Below are positions 13,601 through 24,100 of a DNA stretch of 64,000 bases, piece by piece; position 1 is the first letter of the stretch; every line of letters starts with the position of its first letter. The notes under the pieces were generated by a model that saw only the letters and a program-made list of their open reading frames with translations, was not told the DNA's origin and did not search any database. A program made the position numbers and the translations under genes. Source of the stretch: Hanleya hanleyi (taxonomy: Eukaryota > Mollusca > Polyplacophora > Lepidopleurida > Hanleyidae); contig JAVTVY010018755.1 of NCBI GenBank assembly GCA_036873755.1, forward strand, positions 1 to 64,000, in the 5' to 3' direction.

Positions 13601-16600
13601 AGCATGCATTGAATGCAAGTCGGTAGCATTTCCATGAATTTCAAAGCAGATTATCAAAGGCAGATTTTATTCAATAACTAACAAATCCTAACCGGTTAAT
13701 CCAATCACACGGTTTGACCAGAGCAGCAATCAGTGAATATGATTACCGTGTAGGTGGTGCTATGTCTTAACCCTGTCAGGCCTGGAGGGCCATTATAGCC
13801 CCTCCAACCAAACTTTCTCTCCTATCTCCGGAGCAACAACAAAATCAAAGCAAACTTTTTAGTTTGTCATATTGGGGTCAGTTTGAACGGACGTATTTGC
13901 ATACCCCCCGAACAGAGGATCATGGGTAAATCCAAGATGGCGGCCATGTGAGGTACCAGAAAAGTGATGTTTTCATCATTTTTCTTCAAACGTTCTGCTT
14001 TTCCTCGCGGAAAAGTGGATGAAAGTGATTTTATTTGACATCGGACTATTATTTACTAATTTATCATGCAGTTCATCAAATGTTTGCATCATGTTCTGGT
14101 AGAGCGTGACCCAAGGGTGTAGTGTGGTAAGTTTCAGTATCCAATCTCCAGAGGTAAGAAAACTATTTGGGAGGAGGTGGGGGGGGGGTGATAGCCCCAG
14201 ACCTGGACAGGTCCAAAAAGTCCCAGTGATTTACCCATGATCCTCTGCTCTGGGGGTATGCATTTACGTTCAAAATGTCACAAATATGACAAACTAAAAA
14301 GTTTGCTTTCATTTTGTTGTCGCTCCGGAGATAGGAAAGAAAGTTTGGTAGGAGAGGGTCATAATGGTCCTGTAGGACTGACAGGGTTAAGGCATAGCAC
14401 CACCTACCCGGTAATCATATTCACCGATTGCTGCTCTGGTCAAATCGTGTGACTGGATACGACTGTCTTGCTCTACCGGATAGGATTTGTTCGTTATTGA
14501 ATAAGATCTGTCTTTAATCAGGGCCTGATCTAGACTTTTAGTTTGGGCACCCTTACCTGGCGCAGAGTGTGATAAGTTATAGTGAAATAGGCCGCGATGT
14601 GGGACTGTCGAAGCCCGTGGAAGCTGTGGGAGTATTGAATGGTCTAAATACAGCCTGATAACTTAATATTTGGCAATAGTAATTGCATTAATATAGGTTT
14701 CAGCCTGTTCAGAGGGAATTTGCTAACAAAAATATTTTTTTTTTTTTTTTTTTTTTTTTTTCTCATTTGGGCGCCCAAATTCATGGCGCCCAAACCCGTT
14801 ATAACGGGTTCAAAAACGGCCTGGATCAGGCCCTGTTAATAATCTGTTTTGCAATTTATAGAAATGCTACCGTCTTGCATTCAATGCATGCTCATTCAGG
14901 CATAGCACCACGTACGGAGTAATCATTTTCACCGATTGTTGCTCTAGTCAAACCGTGTGATTGGATATCACTGTCTTTGCTTTACTTGTTAGGATTTGTT
15001 CGTGATTGAATAAAATTTGTCTTTGATAATCTGTTTTGCAATTTTTGAAATGCGACCGTCTTGCATTGAATTCATGTTCCTTCAGGCATAGCACCACCTA
15101 CAGGGTAAGCATTTTCACTGATTGTTGCGCTGGTCAAACTAATGCTCTGTGAGTAATCTCGTTACAATCGCATAAATATCTTAGAAAATATTAACCAATG
15201 TTTAGGGGGGAACTTACTTTTGCTGAGATGTTTATTTCAGGGTCCGTGGCCTTTTTGAGATGTCAAATTCCATGACTTTTTTGTACCAAATTCCATGAAT
15301 TTTTTTCATATTATTTTCCTCCATGAGATGACATCCAATATTCTATATGACATGTCCCCCTCCCTCTCCCTCTCAAATTGGTACCACCCCATGATCATAC
15401 CCAGAGAAAAGCTGGCATATTTAATTTCTGAATAATCAAATTTGTCATGTTTTGTTTATCTGAAATAATTGTTTTACATTTTTCACAGCTACTATAAGCA
15501 ACAGACCACCGAAAGATTTACACTTACGGCAGTGTTAACAAAACTGTACCTGGATGATTCCCTAATCGAATTTGGATTTTCATCTTTGGGCATGTAGTGT
15601 ATTTCGTGTGCAACAAGTTGAAGAACTGGTATTTCCCGTCGAAATTTCAAGATGTGTGCGCTTATAACAACCGAAGTGCTGATTTTGCCCTAGCTTTTCT
15701 CTGCCAACTGAAAGTAGTGTTCAGACTCTGCAAATATTCTGCCGGCAATGCATGTTATTGAAAAAAATGAAGTGCTCGACGGGTATGACTCCCCTGTGTT
15801 ACACAGTATGCTCAGTCAACACGCAGGGCTACACGACCCTCCAATTGTTTTCACCTAAACAGGTATCAGAGTTATTTCTCTTGCTTTGAAGTTCTCTTTG
15901 AACATGCGACTTCCGCTCTGCTAAAATTTGCAGTTTTGATGACGATTTCACGTTTTAAGCTCGGTGCAGTGAAACTTCTTTTATTAGTTGTGATCATTTG
16001 GTTTGTTGTACACTTGAAGTTGAATGGTAAATGTTGTCATGCTCTCATGTTATCATGCTCTCGAGTAGTACAGAGAGTTAATACAGTAGAGGTTTAGTAC
16101 AGAGAGTTAACAGTTTATACATAGTGTTACTCGTGTCAAGTGCGACACTCAGATCAAGGCTTCCCTGTTTACGTGAGTGCGGCTGTCAGATTAGTTATCG
16201 GACAGATCAGTTATCGGACACGCATCTTGTGCGCACGTGTTGTGCTCGTGATGACAACACAATAAGATGTCAGAACAAAGGGGAGATCATTTCTAACTGC
16301 TATGCAAAATATAGAATTATAAGTACCGACGAAAGTCTACAAATTTAAATTTAACATTTTGTTCTGATCAAAATTCGAAATTCTTCATGTTGTGGCGGAG
16401 TGCGAAATTAGACCTACTCCCTTGTCTTCCCGATGTCACTCCAAAGTAATTACGTGTACAAATTGAATACTAATCATATCATCTTTCAGGTCAGAACTTC
16501 CACTACGATTCCCATGAACAATTCTTGAAAATATATTCAACGTGAAATCCCTGCTCGTGATGGGTGTCCGATAACTGGTACTGCCCTTCGGGAGAACTGA

Positions 16601-17598
16601 GCTGAAAAGTCGAGTTAAAACTAGCCCCCGCACGTGCAGGAGGGAGTGACGTCATCAATGAAATTTGTAACGGAAGGAAGGTGACGAGCTCAGCATTCAT
16701 CGTGTCAGTTTCAGTGTCATTTCGGGAAATACTTTTTTATATATTCCAGAAAAACCTTCAAAGATGCACGATAATGGATCGGACAGCCGTACCCTTATTT
16801 ATTTGTTATGATAAAAAAAAACAATTTGACTTATCAATACTGCTTTAGCTTGTTGAACTATCCTCTGATATAATTCACAGAGAGATTATTGATGGGATAG
16901 AATACGTCAGCTTGCGCCTTAGCTCCGGGGTGGCCTTGTTCCATACTACGTGAGAACAAGGCCCCGGCTGTAAACCAGTCACCAGATCGAGTTGTTGGGA
17001 AATTGCCGTACGGGCAATATTTGCCGAACCAATTGACCATAACCAATAAAATAATTCGATTCTATGTCCACTTACTTACCTTTCATAAAAATCCTTGTTT
17101 ATGAGTGACCGTCCATTTTTAGCTTGGCAAGAGATCGAAACTCGGACGAGGGGGGTTAAACTGTCCATGTAAAACTTATCGATGTAAAGATGGCGGAGAT
17201 GTGGACAGTTTTACCCCCCTCGTCCGAGTTTCGATCTCTTGCCAAGCTAAAAACGGACGGTCACTCATAAACAAGGATTTTTATGAAAGGTAAGTGGACA
17301 TAGCATCGAATTATTTTATTGGTTATGGTCAATTGGGTCGGCAAATATTGCCCGTACGGCAATTTCCCAACAACTCGATCTGGTGACTGGTTTACAGCCG
17401 GGGCCTTGTTCTCACGTAGTATGGAACAAGGCCACACCGGAGCTACTTGCGCCTGCGTATCAACCCAGTGAGCAAGATGTCTAAATAATAACTAAACCCA
17501 TGTGACTGTCAAAATACTTGTCTGAGAGTAACAACAACAACAACCACCTTTCTGTAATCTATGCCAGGTCCAACAAGAGGCAAACCATCCGCATCCAT
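1498..17598 (-). CDS. WASHC3: WASHC3 (CCDC53), WASH complex subunit 3, complete 6-exon coding region
   Basis: The coding exons, in transcript order, are 17598-17548, 12393-12229, 8762-8670, 4788-4672, 1979-1915 and 1618-1498. They total 612 nt, or 203 codons plus TAA; the human protein is 194 aa. The joined protein matches WASHC3 throughout: an MDADGLPLVGPGIDYRK start, the coiled-coil region with QKRTIAFLNHF and CEEKLADLSLRIQ, the LSSIPGLENVT segment, the SQDPRYIKFFKMIKV block, GVPPPAIKMKMSAEGLDPDL, and an acidic serine-rich tail ending SSGFSD. All introns have GT-AG ends and the phases join correctly. In the known family, WASHC3 is a small coiled-coil subunit of the pentameric WASH complex, which activates Arp2/3 on endosomes for retromer-dependent sorting. 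The gene is head-to-head with TNPO3. Its introns are filled with mobile elements. Identification rests on recall of the family, not on a search. Confidence 0.95.
1915..1979 (-). CDS. WASHC3: WASHC3 coding exon 5
   Basis: 65 nt encoding GVPPPAIKMKMSAEGLDPDL plus LGA-type junction bases; it ends in phase 2 at a GTAAGT donor. The human counterpart is GVPVMAIRNKMISEGLDPDL. The acceptor is TTGTCAG. Confidence 0.95.
2991..4446. mobile_element. Non-autonomous DNA transposon, CAGGG termini, 5-bp TSD (copy 1)
   Basis: The left end is CAGGGATTCATTCACGTC. The right end is ATAGAAGTCCAAA-like on the complement, closing in ATGAATCCCTG. The terminal inverted repeat is therefore CAGGGATTCAT, flanked on both sides by ACTCC (5-bp target duplication). 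The interior is rich in the repeated word ACTCAATTTT. It also contains a segment at about 3690-3960 that recurs at 35430-35890. I recognise no transposase; a 148-codon minus-strand frame (3333-3779) matches nothing I know. The termini resemble the hAT superfamily, but 5-bp TSDs are short for hAT. It lies in WASHC3 intron 4. Confidence 0.8.
4672..4788 (-). CDS. WASHC3: WASHC3 coding exon 4
   Basis: 39 codons, starting PETSTPSAAPLPEP and ending MTVSQDPRYIKFFKMIKV. The acceptor is TTGTAG and the donor GTAGGT, phase 0. The DPRY..(F/Y)(F/L)KM motif is a family hallmark (human KDPRYARYLKMVQV). Confidence 0.95.
5284..8090. mobile_element. TIR element with ends ACGGTAAGTTCCCTAAGT
   Basis: The left end ACGGTAAGTTCCCTAAGTAT is matched by its reverse complement at the right end for about 27 bp. 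The flanks allow either a TA duplication (mariner-like) or a 3-bp ACT duplication. Variants of ACTTAGGG recur inside the right end as a subterminal repeat. The element contains an inverted copy of the repeat family seen at 44471-46763. No transposase was recognised. It lies in WASHC3 intron 3. Confidence 0.7.
5690..7086 (-). repeat. Inverted partial copy of the 44471-46763 element
   Basis: About 1.4 kb matches, in reverse orientation, the 5' two-thirds of the element in TNPO3 intron 15, down to the shared end that reads CATGGTTCGCA on the complement (7086). Matching open frames in the two copies (6326-6535 here, 45697-45897 there) reflect shared DNA, not a demonstrated gene. Confidence 0.75.
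8168..8416 (+). other. Candidate exon or gene fragment of unknown product
   Basis: A pyrimidine-rich TTTTCATTTTTTCAG acceptor-like sequence at about 8188-8202 is followed by an open frame. It begins SYHGGAYLYLNTRVSSVPI, continues through SQYNTRSPIQVLTKLNVD, and stops at TAA 8416. The composition looks protein-like and unlike the surrounding AT-rich repeats. I do not recognise the family. It sits antisense within WASHC3 intron 3 and could be a terminal exon of a nested gene or a relic. Confidence 0.3.
8670..8762 (-). CDS. WASHC3: WASHC3 coding exon 3
   Basis: 31 codons: LSSIPGLENV followed by a Thr/Ser/Ala-rich linker ending AATAQ. The acceptor is TTTCAG and the donor GTGAAA, phase 0. LSSIPGL matches the segment that follows the coiled coil in the human protein; the linker is low complexity. 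Confidence 0.93.
9054..11880 (+). mobile_element. Helentron-like (HINE/pearl-type) non-autonomous element with satellite core, copy 1
   Basis: The 5' boundary is where this DNA and the inverted copy at 59610-62262 start to agree (ACGAGAGATCCTGAAGGATC, with an internal palindrome). About 0.9 kb of single-copy head is followed by about a dozen tandem units of roughly 160 bp. A short ACGG-type microsatellite (acggacggacgactgacg) and a terminal hairpin (gctcaccatctggtgatggtg) close the element near 11880. This layout of palindrome, tandem core, tetranucleotide repeat and hairpin is the one described for bivalve pearl/Helentron-associated elements. No Rep/helicase is present. The class assignment is inference. 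Confidence 0.65.
9957..11810 (+). repeat. Tandem satellite core, ~160-bp units
   Basis: Landmark words such as gatccatgcagtagttcctg, ggtggccatattggat and cacaactagacccc recur about every 158-160 bp, roughly 12 times, with a few truncated units. The unit length suits one nucleosome. Overlapping frames in all phases give long but meaningless ORFs on both strands. Confidence 0.9.
12229..12393 (-). CDS. WASHC3: WASHC3 coding exon 2 (coiled-coil core)
   Basis: 55 codons, starting VEAIHQKRTIAFLNHF and ending LEFTMNILETK. The acceptor is CTGTAG and the donor GTGAGT, phase 0 at both ends. It carries the most conserved helical part of the family (CEEKLADLSLRIQ), which packs with other WASH subunits. 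Confidence 0.95.
13256..15238. repeat. ~2-kb foldback (large inverted repeat) element
   Basis: The left arm begins near ataaacacctcaacaaaag and the right arm ends in its reverse complement near cttttgctgagatgtttat. Each arm is about 0.9 kb. It contains successive copies of a ~170-bp unit, with words such as cctgtaggtggcgctatg and ggtttgaccagagcaac. The less symmetrical centre is near 13970-14210. The right arm is interrupted by a MITE at 14519-14835. It lies in WASHC3 intron 1. Confidence 0.8.
14519..14835. mobile_element. MITE with CAGGGCCTGATC termini
   Basis: The perfect 12-bp inverted termini CAGGGCCTGATC / GATCAGGCCCTG are flanked by TTAAT on both sides. The neighbouring repeat unit at about 15022-15045 reads tctttgataatctgttttgc without an insert. 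This gives a paralogous empty site and confirms the boundaries. The interior carries a T run of about 30 nt (14737-14761) and GGCGCCCAAA words. The duplication may be read as TTAAT or TTAA. Confidence 0.8.
15239..16910. other. WASHC3 intron 1, no gene seen
   Basis: No exon was recognised. A 19-bp near-perfect inverted pair (cagttatcggacacgcatc near 16210 against gatgggtgtccgataactg near 16559) and a duplicated gtacagagagttaa word near 16070-16108 suggest decayed repeats. Confidence 0.4.
16919..17445. mobile_element. Young foldback transposon with 8-bp target duplication
   Basis: Two arms of about 250 bp (16919 to about 17172, and about 17199-17445) are nearly perfect reverse complements around a short centre containing aacttatcgatgtaaagatg. 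The whole is flanked by an identical CTTGCGCC at 16911-16918 and 17446-17453, an 8-bp target-site duplication as in hAT or Merlin. The termini read TAGCTCCGG. A 62-codon frame in the left arm is repeated in the mirror arm. It inserted in WASHC3 intron 1, about 95 bp from the exon 1 donor and about 600 bp from the TNPO3 start. Confidence 0.85.
17548..17598 (-). CDS. WASHC3: WASHC3 coding exon 1
   Basis: This exon encodes the 17 residues MDADGLPLVGPGIDYRK and ends AAG before a GTGGTT donor, in phase 0. The start resembles human MDEDGLPLMGSGIDLTK. The surrounding DNA reads open on the plus strand too, but that frame is only a shadow. Confidence 0.93.
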
Positions 17599-18055
17599 GG
17601 CTACTTCTGTCTTTTCTTGTCTTCTACCTCATTATCAGAAGATATCGAAGAAGATTATTCCGTGATAATCAAGACACAAATTGTTGGGCAAGCGTACCGA
17701 GAAGTGAAATCGAAAGGGGAGTGAACTATTTGACGCGCCGGAAATGTCAGTGAGGTGAACGTCACAGTAGACTCGCATTTTTTATTTATTTTTTAAATTA
17801 ACTAAAATGTAATTTATGCCTTTATAAATAACGTTCATGTTTTTTGCATCCATCAGTTTGAGTTATTGTTTTGGTCAAATATTACGCAGAAAACTAAAAA
17901 TAATTCTACTTCCGGCAGGGCCAGGGTGGAAAAAATATAGGCGGCCGGTGCGTGGTGCGACTGCGAGGTGTGAAAAACAATCCAGACAGTTGTCATTTTC
18001 CAACATAAAAGGAATTTAAAAGGTGCACAAGTACGTTGGAGATTAGAGCTTCACC
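17599..18055. promoter_or_regulatory. Probable bidirectional promoter between WASHC3 and TNPO3
   Basis: Only 457 bp separate the divergent start codons. The interval holds CG-rich patches (tgacgcgccggaaatg near 17731, aggcggccggtgcgtgg near 17939) and an ETS-type ACTTCCGG at about 17909-17916, common in housekeeping promoters. The transcription starts themselves cannot be seen. Confidence 0.6.
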
Positions 18056-18172
18056 ATGGAAAACGTCCCGTCCATTGAAACTGTTCAACAAGCTTTGCAA
18101 GCTCTGTACCGAAATCCAGATGTTGTTGGAAAGGAGAAAGCATCGGTTTGGTTAGGAGAGTTGCAAAGATCG
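18056..18172 (+). CDS. TNPO3: TNPO3 exon 1
   Basis: 39 codons from the initiator ATG to GELQRS, ending TCG before a GTATGT donor, phase 0. The ATG is in a strong context and matches the position of the human start. Confidence 0.95.
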
Positions 18173-21100
18173 GTATGTATTCTGCTACAGATAAACAACT
18201 AAAACAACCGCTGCAGAAACTGCTGTTTGGGTTTTCTTCGATTTTCATGGCCATAAGATCCACGATTTCAAATGTCACTGTACTGTGATTTCTTTCTATA
18301 CAAGATGATGAAAGTCTTATTTTTTGTTGTTGGGTCGGTTTGTTTGAAGAATCAGTGCATGGATGTGCAATCTAGCACAATTTGGGGAATAAATGCTGAA
18401 TAAGATATGAGAAGACCAGTCACAGGTAGGCCACGTTAGTCTGAGCTTCCTCAAATGCTTCAACCATGACAATAGATTATAGTACTGGTAAATTATGGAT
18501 TGTCTTTGGCTTGGGCTAGTCACAACTGTTCCTATCAATGCCTTCGATTGATAGTCACACATTTCGTTCATTGATCTCTGTGTGCTATAACCCATACCAT
18601 ATAAAAGTTCATTTTGATGCTCCTTACCGGTTATTTTCGGGAAGCTAATTCCTTCTTTGCCACGCTTGTCGCTTTTATTAAAGTTTCCGGCGCTGGTGAT
18701 TAGCTGTACATGAGCCGTTATCACATCGACCCTGACCTTCCCCATATTACAGTAGATGCTATATGATTAGCTGTACATGAGCCGTTTTCACATCGACCCT
18801 GACCTTCCCCATATTACAGTAGACGCCATATTGTATAACTGCGCATGCGTAGTGGCCCAAATACACACAATATGAGCATGTTTGAGCGATACTACTCATA
18901 GCTGTGTTTCTCGAAGCCTTCGTCCTCCTTCACAGCGATTGGGTATGTGACCGGATAATTCAGCCTGTCAAGAGGGTGTGGCATACAACCCAGACAGTTT
19001 TAATCTGCGTAATACAGATCTTCTGAGTAAGTGACCATTGGCTGCAGAGCTTATATTACAGCTAAGGCACACAGCATACGAAAACAGTTTGGCTTTGCGG
19101 TGGAGGGTAGACCCAATTTTAACAAGATCAGTTTCATTCTAAGCATATTAGGAGTGATATTTTATTTTTTATTATTTTTTTTTCATTTTTATACGCCCGC
19201 CAAAAAGGCGGACGTATTATGTGATGGCGGTTTCCGTCACTGTGACCCCAAAATCATGAAATTGTTGAAAATCATGATTATTTGTATCCATTGATATATT
19301 AAGGGGAGACGATTTTGTCATGTACCAAAATTTAGGTCAAGGTCACTGTGACCCCAGAATCATGAAATTTTTAAAAATTACTATTTTGTGTCAGTAGATA
19401 TATTAGGGGGACATGTGTCACGTACCAAAATGTAGGTCAAGGCCGAAGGTCACGGTGACCCCCAAAATTATGAAATTGTAAAAAATCATGATTTTTTGTG
19501 TCCATTGATACACTGAGGGAAGATGATGTGTCATGTACCAAAATTCAGGTCAAGGTCACTGTGACCCCAAAATCAGGAAATCATTAAAAATAACTTCTTT
19601 TTTTGTGGCAGTAGATGCATTAAGGGACACGATGTGTTACATACCAAAATGTGGGTCAAAGGTCAAGGTCATTGTGACCCCAAAATCAAGAAATCATTAA
19701 AAGAAACATTTTCATATGCCTGTCGAAGAGGTCATGTAATGCGATATTGCGTTCTGTCCAGTCATTCATTAACATTTGTTGTCCATGCGATATCTCTGGT
19801 TTCAAGGTATGGATTGGTACCAAACTTTGGGTATATCTTACATGCATGGCAAAGAGGAGCCATATTCATTTTGAGATCAATTTGTCAACGGTCAAGGTCA
19901 CAGTCCCCCAAAACTGAATCAAGTTTAGCTAACTATATGCGTTAGGTTGGAATATCCAGAGTTGTCTCCCCTACATTGTCCTGTGGAGTTGTCTCCCATG
20001 TTTGATACATGTAAGAAACAGCTACATTCAGTTAAACTGTTGTGAAATAAAAACCGTACATTTACTAATTTAACGAGGAGAGGGGTCCTTTATGAACTTA
20101 TACCTGTTTGTTAACTCAAGAACAAAGGTTTACTTCATCACTTTCTTCACATTTTTCTTCCTTCATGAACAATTTCCTCACCTGAAAGGAATTCATTTAA
20201 AGGGAAACTATTATTTTCTTGTGTTTGACTATTGTCGATTTCAGTGTCGGATATGTGAGCTCTCGGCTCTTGTTTCAAGGTCACCCAGTTACCAAGAGTT
20301 AAGACCATTTTAGTTTATCATTCAATATAAGATGTGAAATATGTTACATTCTCTGAAGCACAAAATCGTAGACCTTTCTCTGGATTGCTAGCTACCAATT
20401 GAGATCAAGGACATTAAACAACCTTGAAATTCGGACCAGTGTAATTCCAGATATATGGGCGTATATTGAAGCCCCTTGGGCTCTTGTTCAAACTGAAAGA
20501 CCTTTTTTCTGTTGTGATTGATTGCAATGTATAATGACAGTAGAATGAGGTCACGCACTAAACTACCGTATAAGGTGCAAAAACGCATGTGTGCTTGAGC
20601 TGTTCCCCTCATGAACTGACATTGGCCCTTGCCAGAACAGAAATACGACCACTTGTTACAGGCTTATGGTGAAACTGATCTTGTCAAAATTGGGCTGAGC
20701 ATGAAGGGAAATTATTCAGTTTTGAATATACATGTAAATGTGTGATAAGTGCTTTAGAGCAGCCTAATTATTATTTTTTTTTTTTGAAGTTGTTACCAGG
20801 ACAAGGAGGGTACCTTCGATGCCTCATGGTCTCGTCATTTTCCTGGGGTTTGAGCTATAGATCTTAACCCCCAGCCAAAGATAATCTATCATATCCTCTC
20901 TGTCTGCATCATGGCTGAAGGGTTAGAGGACACTCTGGCTAGCCCAGCTAGAGACCTCCTAATTACAGTGCAATTTTCATGTATCTTATTTCAAGATGAA
21001 TATGATGGAGGGATTAGTTGCATCATTGTTCTCCAGCATGTCCAGTCGTGCTAGCTGGGGGCCACCGGTGACCGGCGAGTGGTCTAAGGTGCTTTGCTGG

Positions 21101-24100
21101 CGACCTGACATCCCTTAACTGGCATGAGTTCGAGCCCCACTGGTGAATGTGTGAAAGTTTGCCAGTTAGTTGCCAACTGGCAGTGGTTATCTCGGGGTAC
21201 GCAAGCTTTCTGCATCAATCAAACTGTCATCGTCCGCCCAGGGGAGACTATATCTCATACTTTCATGTACAGCATTTGCCTGTCAATTTCAGCTCTCTCA
21301 CATAACTCGCTTTGCCTCTCCCATATGTTGCATCAAGAACATTTTTAAAAAATGCATATTTGAGAAAACCAAACACTTCTAGTTATGTACGTGTATTATT
21401 TTTATTACGTAGTTAGGCCAAACAAAATAATAAAACTATACACACAAATGGTTAACACCTTGACGTGGTCTTGTCCCATCTTTTTTGGAGCATGCTATTT
21501 AAGTTTTGAATCACATGGTAGAAGGGATGCTCTTTTTACCGCCATATTTTATCTTTTGTTTCTTTGGCAGTCCTTTGCAAATGGTTTGATTTTTGGAGTC
21601 TATAAATTTACAATAAACGAAATTCATGGCTGAAAATAAATGGTAACCTCTCATTGAGTCATACAGGTTGTCAGTAGGTAATACCACTTCCAGATAACCA
21701 ATAACCTGTCTCGGGGCCCCCTTAACATGACGGTGTCCACTCTAACAACTCGCCCAAAACTAGTCCGGTTACCACCAACTGCCAACATACACATACATCA
21801 CCATGCCCATTCCTTATTTTCAGCCCTGAAAATGAGATTGAAGATTGATCACACATCTATTGCTCACTAGTAACTTTAATATCTGCCACTCCATTATATA
21901 GTATATATTTGACGAATGCTCTAGCCTCAAAATTTCAGCCTTCTGTTAATCATTGAACCAACAGGAAACTATACTAATCTGCCTACGTAATCATGCTAAT
22001 CCCTCCGGCCTTGTAAAGAAACATCTGTGTGACAGTGTAGGTTAATTGATCTACCATGTCCCGACTCCACACAGGGTATCCCCTACTCTAACACTAAAGT
22101 ATTTCAGATTTTTATATCGCCGACATACAGTGCTGGCGATTAGGTGCCTGACTCTGGGTTCGTTGGTTCGAATCCCGCACGGGACTCGACCAATTTTTCA
22201 GCGCTAGAATTTGTGCTATTCTAAGATAGTGTTATCCCAAAATAACTAAAATACTGGTATTTCACTAGGGTTGGAGATTTCTGCCCAGGGGTGTGTTCTT
22301 TCCGGGCCACCGGAATCAGTGCAGATTGGAATCTGTTGCACTGGGTGAAGGGACAGAGTAAATAGAACTGGATCTGTGATCCGTCAATGACCAATAGAAT
22401 GCTCAAAGCGCGAACTGGTTTCCACCAGTGGCGAAAATGGAGCGAATGGAACATACCCTAATCCCTATACATATACTTTAAATACTCAATGCGGAGAGCA
22501 CGTAGTACCAAAAACATAACATATTCATGAGGTGAGCATTTAAATTGTCAAATATGAAGTGACCTGTGACACACATGCTTCTGATTGGCTGAAATGCTGA
22601 GTGACGCATACAGGCAGTATGATGTCAGTGCCTGACCACTGTGATCTTTGCTTTAAACAAAACAAAGCGAATCACTTGATTGGCTGACATAGTACGTAAT
22701 GTCATCCATGGAAAGCCATTAACCAGGTCTCTCTAGGCATGCCAGGGAAGGCCCTGGTAGCAGGAATGACTCAATGCAGGAGATAGACACAATATGATAA
22801 AATACATGGCAGTTCATATGATTGTTAGATTACAACTGAGATGATAACGGTACATACTATTGTAAATTAGCATGATAGGGGGAGGCAGTATTTATAATAA
22901 TTATGGTGGGGTATTTAGGTCATGTTCATAATGACGGATAATTCTGGTGTATTATAAGTACATTATACCATATGTGTTTACATATGACATTTGGGACAAA
23001 ATTAGCATTGCAGTTCCAGATTACGGTAATTCTCCTAATAATTCGATCACCGAAAGTGCAGCAAAAATGGCCTATATTTGGCAATATTCTTCGTGGCATA
23101 AGGTACAAAGTGTCATATTTTGTCATTATTTAACTTTTCTTCAATTTGAATGAGGAATGGGAATGTTACTTTTTGTCTGGATCGCCACCGCGTAGCGGTG
23201 TCGACCAGACTATGCTGCCACTCACGAAATTTATGCAAATGTGTACGTGCACTATAATGCGATGACCCTGGGTTAACCTGTATCACTCCGCCAGTGATTT
23301 TCACTGTGTTGAGTCTTATATCAGGGTATTAACCAGAAAATGAAGAAAAAAAACAGTCGTAATCGTTTCATGTGAACTAGAAATAAAACGAAATCTGAAT
23401 TTGAGTGTATTTCATATTCATTTCTTCGCCCAGGGATTGCTTAAATCCGTGGACTATTTTTTGTTCTTTGGTTCCGGGCGATCGGCTCAAACCCGGTTCT
23501 CAGCGCCCACCAGGCGATAACTCATGCCAGCACTGTGCTGTCACCGTAGACTGTTGTAAATGTAAATTGATGACCTGGTAATATGGTAAGCTGCCCACCT
23601 CGTGTTTGCCGTCTGTGCGCTTTTGCATCTGTCTTGAGTTTGCGGTAAGTCAGATTACTTATAATATATATGTCTGGTGTTTATAGTTAGTAATTTATTT
23701 GTTGACAACGATAGCGTTGGAGAGACAATTTGTGCGAAAATCCCTGTTAATGTTGCTGTACGATCATACGTTGCAAATCTTGTTCCTTGATCCGACTGTC
23801 GCACTTGACAGGTGCAGGTTCTGTGATTATGAAGACACCAGTTTTCAACACTCGTACGTTCTTTCCCGTGAAGTCGGCGTTCGCTACTATTTTAATGTGT
23901 ACGCATACTGCATGGAATATATTTCCAGAGGAGATATGTGTCGAAGCAACAACAATAGTATTTACATTTTTCTCGTCTTGTGAACTTGACCGGATCCTGT
24001 CCACTGCAAATTTATGTATTCCGGGGGACTCTGCTCTCCGAATATAATTTAGTTTCAAAAAGTTTGAACAACAACAAAACTTTTCGAAAGTGGAAAGTAA

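Larger units (their letters stand above)
19931..23671. other. TNPO3 intron 1, mostly unassigned
   Basis: Apart from the two tRNA-like fragments and a small hairpin (ccaccgcgtagcggtg near 23187) I see no exon or clear element here. Confidence 0.4.

Noticed and set aside
14731..14765. Poly-T run as a retrotransposon tail
   Set aside because: It lies in the interior of a MITE defined by exact inverted termini and an empty site, so it is not a 3' tail.
16858..17046. 62-codon minus-strand ORF MVNWFGKYCPYGNFPTTRSG...
   Set aside because: It lies within one arm of the foldback element and is mirrored in the other arm; no known family was recognised and no splice partner found.
17518..17724. 68-codon plus-strand ORF
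   Set aside because: Antisense shadow of WASHC3 exon 1 and its 5' flank.
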